Below, piece after piece: positions 9,688-17,224 of a DNA stretch of 64,000 nucleotides (position 1 is its first letter; each line of letters starts with the position of its first letter). The position numbers and the translations under genes are program-made. The DNA is taken from assembly GCF_014763045.1 (NCBI RefSeq), contig NZ_JACTAG010000001.1, forward strand, positions 1,054,001 to 1,118,000, in the 5' to 3' direction. Origin of the DNA: Sulfitobacter aestuariivivens. GTDB lineage: Bacteria > Pseudomonadota > Alphaproteobacteria > Rhodobacterales > Rhodobacteraceae. The notes beneath the pieces are model-generated. The model was not told where the DNA came from, did not search any database, and saw nothing but the letters and a program-made list of their open reading frames with translations.

Positions 9688-10501
9688 GAAATTTTCCCGC
9701 CTGTTTGCGCCTGTTTTCTGTGTCTTGGCAGCACTGCCTGCCGTTGCACATGAATTCTGGATCTCGCCAGAGAAATATCAAGTCGCACCGGGCGCTGCAA
9801 TCCGCGCGCACTTTCGAAACGGGGAAAGTTTCAAGGGCAACACGTTGAGCTTTTTCGACCGCTCAAGCGCGCGGTATGAAGTGGTATTCAGTGGCAATCC
9901 GGAGCCTGTTCTTGCACGCGCAGGCGACTCCCCCGCTCTTGCTGTCGACGCGCCAGACAGCGACGGCTTGATGGTGGTGCTGCACGAGACGACGCCCTCC
10001 AAGATCACCTACAAGACCTGGGAGAAATTCGCCCGGTTCGCGGCGCACAAGGACTTCCCCCAAGCGGAGGCCGATCACGATGCCGCAGGATGGCCCCGGG
10101 AGAACTTCAAGGAAAGTTATACCCGTCACGTCAAGTCCCTGGTTGCCGTGGGGGATGGTGCGGGCAGTGATGCGCATTACAAGATGGCGACGGAATTCGT
10201 GGCGCTGACAAACCCATATGACGCGGGATTCGACGGCACCATGCACATCGCGCTTTATGATCAGGATGCACGGCGGCCCGATGCACAGGTCGAGGTGTTT
10301 GACCGTGCCCCGGGTGGGGCGGTCACGGTCACCCTACACCGTACCGATGCCGCAGGCGAGGCGCGCATTCCGGTGTCGCCGGGCCATGAGTATCTGTTTG
10401 ACGCCGTCATTCTGCGCCCCTCGCCCGAGGCCGGCAATTATGACAACGCACCGGTCTGGGACACGCTTTGGGCAGCGCTGACCTTTCGCGTGCCTGAATA
10501 G
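9686..10501 (+). CDS. DUF4198 family periplasmic protein (probable metal binding)
   Basis: A 271-residue exported protein. The signal peptide MKFSRLFAPVFCVLAALPAVA is followed by a mature start HEFWISPEKYQVAPG, characteristic of DUF4198 (NikM-like) proteins, which accompany nickel or cobalt uptake. The C-terminal part is a beta-sandwich-like segment (VEVFDRAPGGAVTVTLHR...GHEYLFDAVILR). The start at 9686 is supported by the signal peptide and the purine-rich GAGAGAG upstream. It is divergent from, and overlaps by two bases, the HupE/UreJ gene, which suggests a joint metal role. That role is inferred from context. Confidence 0.8.
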   Translation: MKFSRLFAPVFCVLAALPAVAHEFWISPEKYQVAPGAAIRAHFRNGESFKGNTLSFFDRSSARYEVVFSGNPEPVLARAGDSPALAVDAPDSDGLMVVLHETTPSKITYKTWEKFARFAAHKDFPQAEADHDAAGWPRENFKESYTRHVKSLVAVGDGAGSDAHYKMATEFVALTNPYDAGFDGTMHIALYDQDARRPDAQVEVFDRAPGGAVTVTLHRTDAAGEARIPVSPGHEYLFDAVILRPSPEAGNYDNAPVWDTLWAALTFRVPE

Positions 10502-10557
10502 GGCCCCGCCCTTTGTCAGGCTTGCACCTTCCCGCTTCAAAGGCGAAAAGGCGGGCC

Positions 10558-11442
10558 ATGACATCCTCTCCAGATATTCTGTGCATCGGGTCAGTCCTGT
10601 GGGACATCATCGGCCGGGCTGAAACGCCGATGCGGCAGGGCTCTGACATGCCGGGGCGGATCACGCGCCTGCCGGGGGGCGTGGCGCTGAACATCGGGAT
10701 GGCGATGGCGCGGTTCGGATTGACGCCTGCCCTGTTATCCGCCGTGGGGCGCGATGCAGAGGGGGATGATCTGATCAGGGCCTGCCAGATGCGTGGGTTG
10801 GTGACGGAATACATCTATCGCTCTGATGATCTGCCGACAGACCGTTACATGGCTGTAGAAGGATCAAATGGTCTGATTGCCGCCATTGCGGATGCGCATT
10901 CACTGGAAGCGGCGGGTGACAAGATCCTGCGTCCGCTGTCGGATGGCAGCCTGCCTGCCCCCTATACCGGGGCCGTGGCGCTGGACGGGAACCTGACGCT
11001 TGATCTGTTGGGGCAGATGGCGCGGTCACCGCTTTTGGCGGCAGCAGATTTGCGGGTGGCACCCGCCTCGCCCGGCAAGGCGCAACGATTGGCCCCGTTC
11101 ATGCAGGCACGCCGCGGGACGCTTTATGTGAACCTCGAAGAGGCGGGATACCTGTGCCAGACGACCTTCGAGACCTCGGACGCCGCAGCGGCAGGATTGT
11201 TGCAGCGCGGGGCGGTGCGTGCGGTCGTGACAGATGGCGGCAATCCGGCGACGGTGGCGTATGACAAAACCATCGTCACGCAGACCCCGCCCCCTGTTAT
11301 GGTTACCCGGGTCACGGGCGCGGGCGATACCTTTATGGCCGCCCATATCTCAGCCGAGATAAGGGGGGCGGCGCCGGATGCCGCATTGCGCCAGGCCTTG
11401 CAGGCCGCCGCCGCCTACGTTTCAGGAGAGACCAAGATATGA
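10558..11442 (+). CDS. psuK: PfkB-family pseudouridine kinase
   Basis: A 294-residue sugar kinase of the PfkB family. It has the N-terminal ILCIGSVLWDIIGRAE, the glycine-rich PGGVALNIGMAMARFG, and the ATP/anion-hole motif GAGDTFMAAH with catalytic Asp at about residue 257. PfkB kinases are hard to tell apart by sequence. Assignment as pseudouridine kinase rests on the 4-base overlap (ATGA) with psuG. The pair would convert pseudouridine to its 5'-phosphate and then to uracil plus ribose-5-phosphate. The ATG at 10558 was chosen because MTSSPDILCIG matches the family start. Confidence 0.88.
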   Translation: MTSSPDILCIGSVLWDIIGRAETPMRQGSDMPGRITRLPGGVALNIGMAMARFGLTPALLSAVGRDAEGDDLIRACQMRGLVTEYIYRSDDLPTDRYMAVEGSNGLIAAIADAHSLEAAGDKILRPLSDGSLPAPYTGAVALDGNLTLDLLGQMARSPLLAAADLRVAPASPGKAQRLAPFMQARRGTLYVNLEEAGYLCQTTFETSDAAAAGLLQRGAVRAVVTDGGNPATVAYDKTIVTQTPPPVMVTRVTGAGDTFMAAHISAEIRGAAPDAALRQALQAAAAYVSGETKI

Positions 11443-12359
11443 CCACCCTGCCCCTGCATTTCAGCACCGAGGTCGCGAAAGCGCGCGACGCAGGCACGCC
11501 CATCGTCGCGCTGGAAAGCACGATCATTACCCATGGCATGCCCTATCCGCAGAACCTCGAGGTTGCCCTACAGGTGGAAAGGGATGTGCGGGATGCCGGT
11601 GCGGTCCCGGCCACGATCGCCGTGCTTGACGGGCGTCTTCACATCGGGCTGGACGACGATCAACTCAGCACTTTGGCGCAGGCCAGCGGCGTGGCCAAGC
11701 TCAGCCGGGCGGACATGGCCGTGTGCATCGCCTCGGGCGGGACCGGTGCCACAACCGTGGCCGCGACGATGATTGCGGCTGATCTGGCGGGTATTGCCGT
11801 TTTTGCCACCGGCGGGATTGGCGGCGTGCACAAGGGGGCCGAGGACAGTTTTGATATCTCTGCCGATCTGATGGAACTGGCCCAGACGCCTGTGACAGTG
11901 GTCGCCGCCGGGGCCAAGGCGATACTGGACGTGGCCAAGACACTGGAAGTGCTGGAAACGCAGGGCGTGCCGGTGATCACGGTCGGGCAAGACAGCTTTC
12001 CCGCGTTCTGGAGCGCGTCATCGCCGCTGAAATCCCCCCTGAGGATGGATCACCCTGCCGAGATCGCCGCGGCGCATCGCACGCGGGCCGCTCTGGGTCT
12101 GCCCGGTGGGCAGTTGGTCGCCAATCCGATCCCGGCTGAGGCCGAGATACCCGCCGCCGAAATGAACCCGGTGATCGCCCAGGCGCAGCGCGATGCGCAG
12201 GCCCATGGGATCGTCGGCAAGGGGGTGACTCCTTACCTGCTACAACGCATTTATGAGCTGACCAAAGGGGCGTCTTTGACCGCCAATATCGCGTTGGTGC
12301 GCCATAATGCCCGTCTGGGTGCTGAAATTGCGATCTCTTTAGCGGGTAATGCGCGCTAA
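11439..12359 (+). CDS. psuG: pseudouridine-5'-phosphate glycosidase
   Basis: A 306-residue enzyme that splits the C-C glycosidic bond of pseudouridine 5'-phosphate. Family signatures are plain: ALESTIITHGMPYPQN (catalytic Glu26 region), CIASGGTGATTVAATM, FATGGIGGVHKGAEDSFDIS, AGAKAILDVAKTLEVLE (Schiff-base lysine region) and ELTKGASLTANIALV. The length is typical. It is translationally coupled to psuK. No nucleoside transporter or regulator lies next to it. Confidence 0.96.
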   Translation: MTTLPLHFSTEVAKARDAGTPIVALESTIITHGMPYPQNLEVALQVERDVRDAGAVPATIAVLDGRLHIGLDDDQLSTLAQASGVAKLSRADMAVCIASGGTGATTVAATMIAADLAGIAVFATGGIGGVHKGAEDSFDISADLMELAQTPVTVVAAGAKAILDVAKTLEVLETQGVPVITVGQDSFPAFWSASSPLKSPLRMDHPAEIAAAHRTRAALGLPGGQLVANPIPAEAEIPAAEMNPVIAQAQRDAQAHGIVGKGVTPYLLQRIYELTKGASLTANIALVRHNARLGAEIAISLAGNAR

Positions 12360-12436
12360 ATCAGCACCTTGCCATTGTCCCCTGAGGCCAAACCCCCTAG
12401 CTATACAGCGATATCTGTTGCGGAACCGCGCTTGCC

Positions 12437-13243
12437 ATGAACACCCCCTTTGATCCCGAGACACCGCCCCGGCGCAGCCTGATCGGCGGCCTGCGTGCGT
12501 CCTTTCTGACAGGGCTGGTCGTGATCGCCCCGGTGGGGCTGACGATCTGGCTGATTTGGTCGGTCGTCGGCTGGATCGATGGTTTTGTGCTGCCGCTGGT
12601 GCCGCAGGCCTACCATCCCGACCGGCTGATACAGGATTTGCTAGGGTTAGATCCGTCCGTCCAGATCAATGTACGCGGCCTGGGCGTGGTGATTTTCCTG
12701 ATCTTTACGATCATCGTGGGATGGTTGGCCAAAGGTCTTATTGGACGCAGCCTGATCCGCACGGCGGAAAGCGTGGTAGAGCGGACCCCGGTGGTGCGCA
12801 CGATCTATTCCGGGATCAAGCAGATATCCGAGACTATCTTTGCCCAGTCCGAGCGTAGTTTCGAGACCGCCTGCCTGATCGAATACCCGCGTCGGGGGAT
12901 CTGGGCGCTTGGCTTTATCTCGACCAGCGCGCGGGCCGAGATCGCCGCCAAGACCGACCCTTCGGGGGAGATGGCTTCGATTTTCTTGCCGACCACGCCA
13001 AACCCGACCTCCGGCTTTTTGCTTTTCGTGCCGCAAAAGGATGTGATTTTGCTGGACATGACCGTGGAAGACGCAGCCAAACTGGTGATCTCCGCTGGCC
13101 TTGTTTACCCACAAGAGCGAGAAGAGAACGGCGCGACGGAACCCACGTTGCTTGATATCGGGGCCAAGGACCGGCTGGTTGCGGCATCGAAAGAGCGCGC
13201 AGAGGCCGATGACGGTGTTGCAACGAAAGAACACGGGACCTGA
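12437..13243 (+). CDS. DUF502 family inner-membrane protein
   Basis: A 268-residue protein of the DUF502 family. Two membrane helices lie at roughly residues 20-45 and 75-100, followed by the conserved TPVVRTIYSGIKQISETIF and a soluble domain with VEYPR/LGFIST-like elements (LIEYPRRGIWALGFIST) and IFLPTTPNPTSGFLLFVP. Function is unknown; family members are widespread inner-membrane proteins. It follows psuG by 77 bases on the same strand, so co-transcription is possible but a functional link is not evident. The C-terminus is a hydrophilic tail. Confidence 0.9.
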   Translation: MNTPFDPETPPRRSLIGGLRASFLTGLVVIAPVGLTIWLIWSVVGWIDGFVLPLVPQAYHPDRLIQDLLGLDPSVQINVRGLGVVIFLIFTIIVGWLAKGLIGRSLIRTAESVVERTPVVRTIYSGIKQISETIFAQSERSFETACLIEYPRRGIWALGFISTSARAEIAAKTDPSGEMASIFLPTTPNPTSGFLLFVPQKDVILLDMTVEDAAKLVISAGLVYPQEREENGATEPTLLDIGAKDRLVAASKERAEADDGVATKEHGT

Positions 13244-13261
13244 CCGGACAAAAGCTGTGCC

Positions 13262-14299
13262 TTAGCCGAACATCTCGTCCAGATCGATTGAGGATCGGAC
13301 CCCCAGATCGCCGCCACTTTCTGCCAGAAATTTCTCCGCCGCTGCATATCCTGCGTCGTGCAGATGTTTGATGACAGCACCGTTGGGCACCAGTTTGGTC
13401 GCCACTGACAGTTTTGCCATCAACGCATCGTCGGCAATCATGTGTACCCGGACGCGGCTCATCCGTCCTTCGGGCATTGTGCCGTCATCAAGCAAGCGCT
13501 GCACGAACTCGATCGCACGCAGTTCCCGCAGCAGGCTGGAATTGAAGCTGATCTCGTTGATCCGGTTCTGGATCTGCTGCGGGGAGCGCGGCATATCTTC
13601 GCGCTCCAGCGGGTTGATGTTCACGATGACGATGTCGTCGGGCAGATCGTTGCCAAAAAGCGGGAATAGTGCCGGGTTTCCGGTATACCCCCCATCCCAG
13701 AATGCCTCGCGCTGACCTGTGTCCGGATCATCCAGTTCGACCGCCTGAAAAAGCGTCGGCAGGCAGGCCGAGGCCATGATCGCCTCTGCGCTGATCTCGT
13801 CACCCTTGAAGATCTTGATTTTGCCGTTGCGCACGCGCGTGGCACAGATGAACAGCAGAGGTGCCACCGAATTGCAGACACGGTCATAATCAAAGCGCGC
13901 GACGATGTCCTGCAGGGGATTGCGATAAAAAGGACCGTAGGCATAAGGCGATATCATCTGGCTGAGCGCATCGGCGGCTGAGAAATGCCAACTGTATTCC
14001 AGTGCCTTGCTGAACATCTCAGCACCAAAAGGGGCCAGCCAGTGGGTCATGCGCATGTCGTCGACACCCGCAACCTGCCCCCAGAGCCAACGCAGATTCT
14101 CCTGCGCGCCATCCCGGCCATTCTGGACCATCCCGGCCTTGAGCGCCGCCCCGTTCAGCGCGCCGGCCGACGTGCCGGAAATTCCGCAAATCTCGATGCT
14201 GTCATCCTGCAAGAGCCGCTCAAGCACGCCCCAGGTAAATGCCCCGTGCGCGCCGCCACCCTGCAGGGCCAGATTGATCCGTTTTTTCTTTTTTGCCAT
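13262..14299 (-). CDS. patatin-like phospholipase
   Basis: A 345-residue patatin-family lipid acyl hydrolase. The oxyanion loop GGGAHG is near residue 14, the nucleophile is Ser44 in the GTSAG elbow, and the dyad aspartate is Asp202 in DGG. No signal peptide is seen; the N-terminus MAKKKKRINLALQ is basic and begins directly with the catalytic core. It probably acts on membrane or polyhydroxyalkanoate-granule lipids, but the substrate is not determined by sequence. It is convergent with the DUF502 gene and divergent from the flavoprotein gene. Confidence 0.92.
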   Translation of the reverse strand: MAKKKKRINLALQGGGAHGAFTWGVLERLLQDDSIEICGISGTSAGALNGAALKAGMVQNGRDGAQENLRWLWGQVAGVDDMRMTHWLAPFGAEMFSKALEYSWHFSAADALSQMISPYAYGPFYRNPLQDIVARFDYDRVCNSVAPLLFICATRVRNGKIKIFKGDEISAEAIMASACLPTLFQAVELDDPDTGQREAFWDGGYTGNPALFPLFGNDLPDDIVIVNINPLEREDMPRSPQQIQNRINEISFNSSLLRELRAIEFVQRLLDDGTMPEGRMSRVRVHMIADDALMAKLSVATKLVPNGAVIKHLHDAGYAAAEKFLAESGGDLGVRSSIDLDEMFG

Positions 14300-14416
14300 G
14301 AGGCAGAGCTAGCGCGCAACACTTCCAAAGCAAAGTGCAATCGCTCACACTGTTTGGTTGTGCTTGGGATTGTTTTCTCGCATTGCTAGAGCAAAAGCAG
14401 AGGCAAGGAAGAAATC

Positions 14417-16042
14417 ATGACGGAACAGGTTGATGTATGCATTGTCGGTGCCGGACCTGCAGGATTGCAGGCGGCGTATCTTTTGCGCAAAGAAGGGCTG
14501 TCGGTCCGTCTTTTGGAGCGCGGCAAGGGCGTCAGCGGATTTTTCCGACGTTTTCCGCGCCATCGGACGTTTATCTCCATCAACAAAGTACATACCGGGC
14601 TGGCAGATGAAGGCGCGCGGATGCGTTATGACTGGAACAGCCTGATCAACGATGAAGGCCTCAAGGTTGGCGACCGCACGACGCGCTATTTCCCCAAGGC
14701 CGATGAATACGTCAGCTACCTCGAAGACTTTGCCGGCCCGCTGGAAGACTGCATTTCCTATGAGGCTGACGTGTCGCGGGTCAGCAAGGCGGGCGATACT
14801 TTCACTGTCGAGACAGCCGATGGACGTGCTTTCCGCGCCGGTCATGTGATTGTCAGTACCGGGGTGACGCGGCCCTGGCTGCCAGAGGTCGAAGGCATTG
14901 AACTGACCGAAAATTACATGACCTTTGACACCACACGGTCACGGTTTGACGGCAAGCGGGTGCTGATCCTGGGCAAAGGCAATGCGGCATTTGAAAGCGC
15001 GCAGAAAATGCTGGAGCACGCGGCGGCCATTCATGTGATGAGCCCGAACCCGATCAAGTTTTCGTGGAACACCCACTTTGTCGGTCACGTGCGCGCCGTG
15101 AATGTGGAGTTCATGGACACCTATCAGCTGAAATCGCAGAATGCGGTCGTCGATGCCGCCCCCCGGAAAATCGAGCGGGACGGAGACGAATATGTGGTGA
15201 CGGCCACCATGACCGCCGCCGAAGGGCACGAGATTGTGCTGCGCTACGATCATGTCATCTGCTGCACGGGGTTCCGGTTCAACCCGGATATTTTTGATGC
15301 CGATATCCGCCCCGAGTTGCGCCATTTCGACAAATTCCCGGCCATGACCGCCCAGTGGGAAAGCGAAGAGACACCGAACCTGTGGTTTGCGGGCACCCTG
15401 ATGCAAAGCCGGGACTTCAAAAAGACCATGTCGGGTTTTGTGCACGGGTTTCGCTACAACATCGCGGCCTTAGTGAAATTCATCGCCGGTCGCGAGGCAC
15501 AAACATCCTTTCCCACGAGCACCGCACCCGTCGAGGGCACGCCGCTGATCGATCTGATCATCGACCGGATCAGCCTGTCACCTGCCCTGTTTCTCCAGCC
15601 GGGTTTTCTGGGCGATGTGATCCATTTGTCGGGTGCGACAAGCGGGACGCATTATCAGGACGTGCCGGTGCAGTGGGCCACGCAGGAAAGCGACGTCATG
15701 GGTCAGGACAGCCTGTTGATCACGCTTGAGTTTGGCAATTTCGGTCAAACCCCAACCCATGTGAAGCGCGCGCATTCCGCTTTCCAAGGTGATCCCGATC
15801 CGTTCATTCACCCGGTTCTGCGGCACTACCGCGACGGGGAATTGGTGGGCACGATGCACCTGTCGGATCACCTTGATTCCGATTGGCGGCGCGCGGCAGA
15901 CAAGGAAGCCGGTGCCGGGACCGTTTCGGCAATGACCTTTGCCGATCTGGGGCAGACGCTGCCGATTCCGGAAGTTGCGCGACAGCAGATACAGTCGTTC
16001 CTGGCAGAACAGGGACTGGGCAGGCAGATGGCGGCGGAATAG
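14417..16042 (+). CDS. FOXRED2-like FAD/NAD(P)-dependent oxidoreductase
   Basis: A 541-residue flavoprotein. The FAD-binding Rossmann motif GAGPAGLQAAYLL starts at residue ~11, and a second dinucleotide motif, ILGKGNAAFESAQ, sits near residue 185. The segment PNLWFAGTLMQSRDFKKTMS followed by GFVHGFRYN is, to my recollection, characteristic of FOXRED2-type proteins, which in animals act in the ER. The bacterial role is unknown. A C-terminal ~150-residue region after the flavin core is not recognised. The gene stands alone, convergent with the hydroxybutyrate dehydrogenase gene 15 bases away. Confidence 0.8.
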   Translation: MTEQVDVCIVGAGPAGLQAAYLLRKEGLSVRLLERGKGVSGFFRRFPRHRTFISINKVHTGLADEGARMRYDWNSLINDEGLKVGDRTTRYFPKADEYVSYLEDFAGPLEDCISYEADVSRVSKAGDTFTVETADGRAFRAGHVIVSTGVTRPWLPEVEGIELTENYMTFDTTRSRFDGKRVLILGKGNAAFESAQKMLEHAAAIHVMSPNPIKFSWNTHFVGHVRAVNVEFMDTYQLKSQNAVVDAAPRKIERDGDEYVVTATMTAAEGHEIVLRYDHVICCTGFRFNPDIFDADIRPELRHFDKFPAMTAQWESEETPNLWFAGTLMQSRDFKKTMSGFVHGFRYNIAALVKFIAGREAQTSFPTSTAPVEGTPLIDLIIDRISLSPALFLQPGFLGDVIHLSGATSGTHYQDVPVQWATQESDVMGQDSLLITLEFGNFGQTPTHVKRAHSAFQGDPDPFIHPVLRHYRDGELVGTMHLSDHLDSDWRRAADKEAGAGTVSAMTFADLGQTLPIPEVARQQIQSFLAEQGLGRQMAAE

Positions 16043-16057
16043 CCGCCACCCCGTCTG

Positions 16058-16843
16058 TCAGAGCGCCGTCCAGCCGCCATCGACGCTGATTGCGGTGCCG
16101 GTGATCTGTGCGGCGGCGTCCGAGCACAAGAAGGCACAGGTGCCGCCCATCTGTTCGACGGTGGCAAATTCCTTGCTGGGCTGGCGCTTGAGCATGACGT
16201 TCTTGATCACGTCCTCGCGGGACATGTCGTATTCCTTCATTGTGTCAGGGATCTGTGCCTCGACCAGCGGGGTCAACACATAGCCCGGGCAGATGGTGTT
16301 GGCGGTGATCGGTTCTTCGGCTGTTTCAAGTGCGGTGGTCTTGGTGAGGCCAACGATGCCGTGTTTAGCCGCGATGTAAGCAGATTTGTAGGGCGACGCC
16401 GTCAGCCCATGGGCTGATGCGATGTTGATCACGCGGCCCCATCCAGCCTTGCGCATCTTGGGCAACGCGGCCGCGCTGGTGTGAAAGGCAGAGCTGAGGT
16501 TGATGGCGATGATGGCGTCCCACTTTTCGGGGGGAAAATCGGGGATCGCGGCAACGTGCTGGATCCCGGCGTTATTCACAAGGATATCGCAATCGCCCGC
16601 CTTTGCGATCAGTTCGCGGCATTCGCCCCCCTGAGACATGTCGGCCTTGATATAGCGCGCGTTGACCCCGGTTTCGCTGGCGATTTCGCTGGCGATCGCA
16701 TGGTCCTCTTCCTTGTTGGTGAAGGAATTCAGCACGACATTTGCACCAGCCCGCGCAAGCTCCCACGCGATCCCCAGTCCGATGCCCGAGTTGGATCCGG
16801 TGATGATGGCGGTTTTTCCGCTGAGATCGATGGTGAAGGCCAT
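16058..16843 (-). CDS. 3-hydroxybutyrate dehydrogenase (SDR family)
   Basis: A 261-residue short-chain dehydrogenase. The cofactor motif is TGSNSGIG near residue 12, with NNAG in the core and the Ser-Tyr-Lys triad in INIASAHGLTASPYKSAYIAAKHG. The pattern TANTICPGYVLTPLVEAQIPD matches NAD-dependent D-3-hydroxybutyrate dehydrogenases, which oxidise 3-hydroxybutyrate released from PHB to acetoacetate. The start at 16843 has AGGAG eight bases upstream. No PHB synthase or depolymerase gene is adjacent, although the patatin nearby could be relevant. Confidence 0.92.
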   Translation of the reverse strand: MAFTIDLSGKTAIITGSNSGIGLGIAWELARAGANVVLNSFTNKEEDHAIASEIASETGVNARYIKADMSQGGECRELIAKAGDCDILVNNAGIQHVAAIPDFPPEKWDAIIAINLSSAFHTSAAALPKMRKAGWGRVINIASAHGLTASPYKSAYIAAKHGIVGLTKTTALETAEEPITANTICPGYVLTPLVEAQIPDTMKEYDMSREDVIKNVMLKRQPSKEFATVEQMGGTCAFLCSDAAAQITGTAISVDGGWTAL

Positions 16844-17034
16844 TGGGTGCTCCTTTGCGAATTGCTGCGTGCGCATCATGACGTGCCGCACCTGCAAAGG
16901 AAACGCACAATCAGGTGTGATGGTTCAAAGATGACGTTTGCGCGGGGTACGCCCGCGTGCAATACAAGCCGACAGCCTGGCGCGCTGTGATCATCCGAAT
17001 GGCCGCCCCACCGATAAGCACCGGGCACAAAGCC

Positions 17035-17063
17035 AAAAAAAACGCCCGCACGAAGCGGGCGTT
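17035..17063 (-). terminator. strong rho-independent terminator of the candidate small RNA
   Basis: The arms AACGCCCGC and GCGGGCGTT (nine pairs, 5-base loop) are followed on the minus strand by a run of eight T. It is the best-formed intrinsic terminator in the window, and it points away from any annotated gene. Confidence 0.85.
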
Positions 17064-17110
17064 AAGTTATTGAGGCAGGTTTCATACAGGCAAGAAACCT
17101 ATCGAGCAGT
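17035..17110 (-). ncRNA. candidate small RNA with own promoter and terminator
   Basis: A minus-strand unit of about 76 bases lies in the 382-base gap between bdh and the binding-protein gene. It has a promoter-like sequence upstream and a 7-bp stem-loop (AGGTTTC at 17077-17083 with GAAACCT at 17094-17100). It ends in a strong terminator: arms 17041-17049 and 17055-17063, GC-rich with a 5-base loop, followed by eight Ts on the minus strand. No reading frame of note lies inside. The terminator cannot serve a known gene, because bdh starts downstream of it and the next gene reads the other way. Family unknown. Confidence 0.5.
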
Positions 17111-17116
17111 GCCCTC

Positions 17117-17145
17117 TTTATAGAAGATGTCCGCCGATCCGCCAA
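17117..17145 (-). promoter_or_regulatory. predicted sigma-70 promoter of the candidate small RNA
   Basis: On the minus strand a -35-like TTGGCG (17140-17145) and a -10-like TATAAA (17117-17122) are separated by exactly 17 bases. Initiation would fall near 17110, immediately upstream of the stem-loops. The -10 is close to consensus for alphaproteobacteria, where -10 boxes are often weak. Confidence 0.5.
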
Positions 17146-17224
17146 GCTAAAAGTTTGAACTGGCTGGATTCCCCCGGTAACACTTGGCCCAATAAAACAA
17201 GGGCAGAGCAGGATTGTTGCGAAA

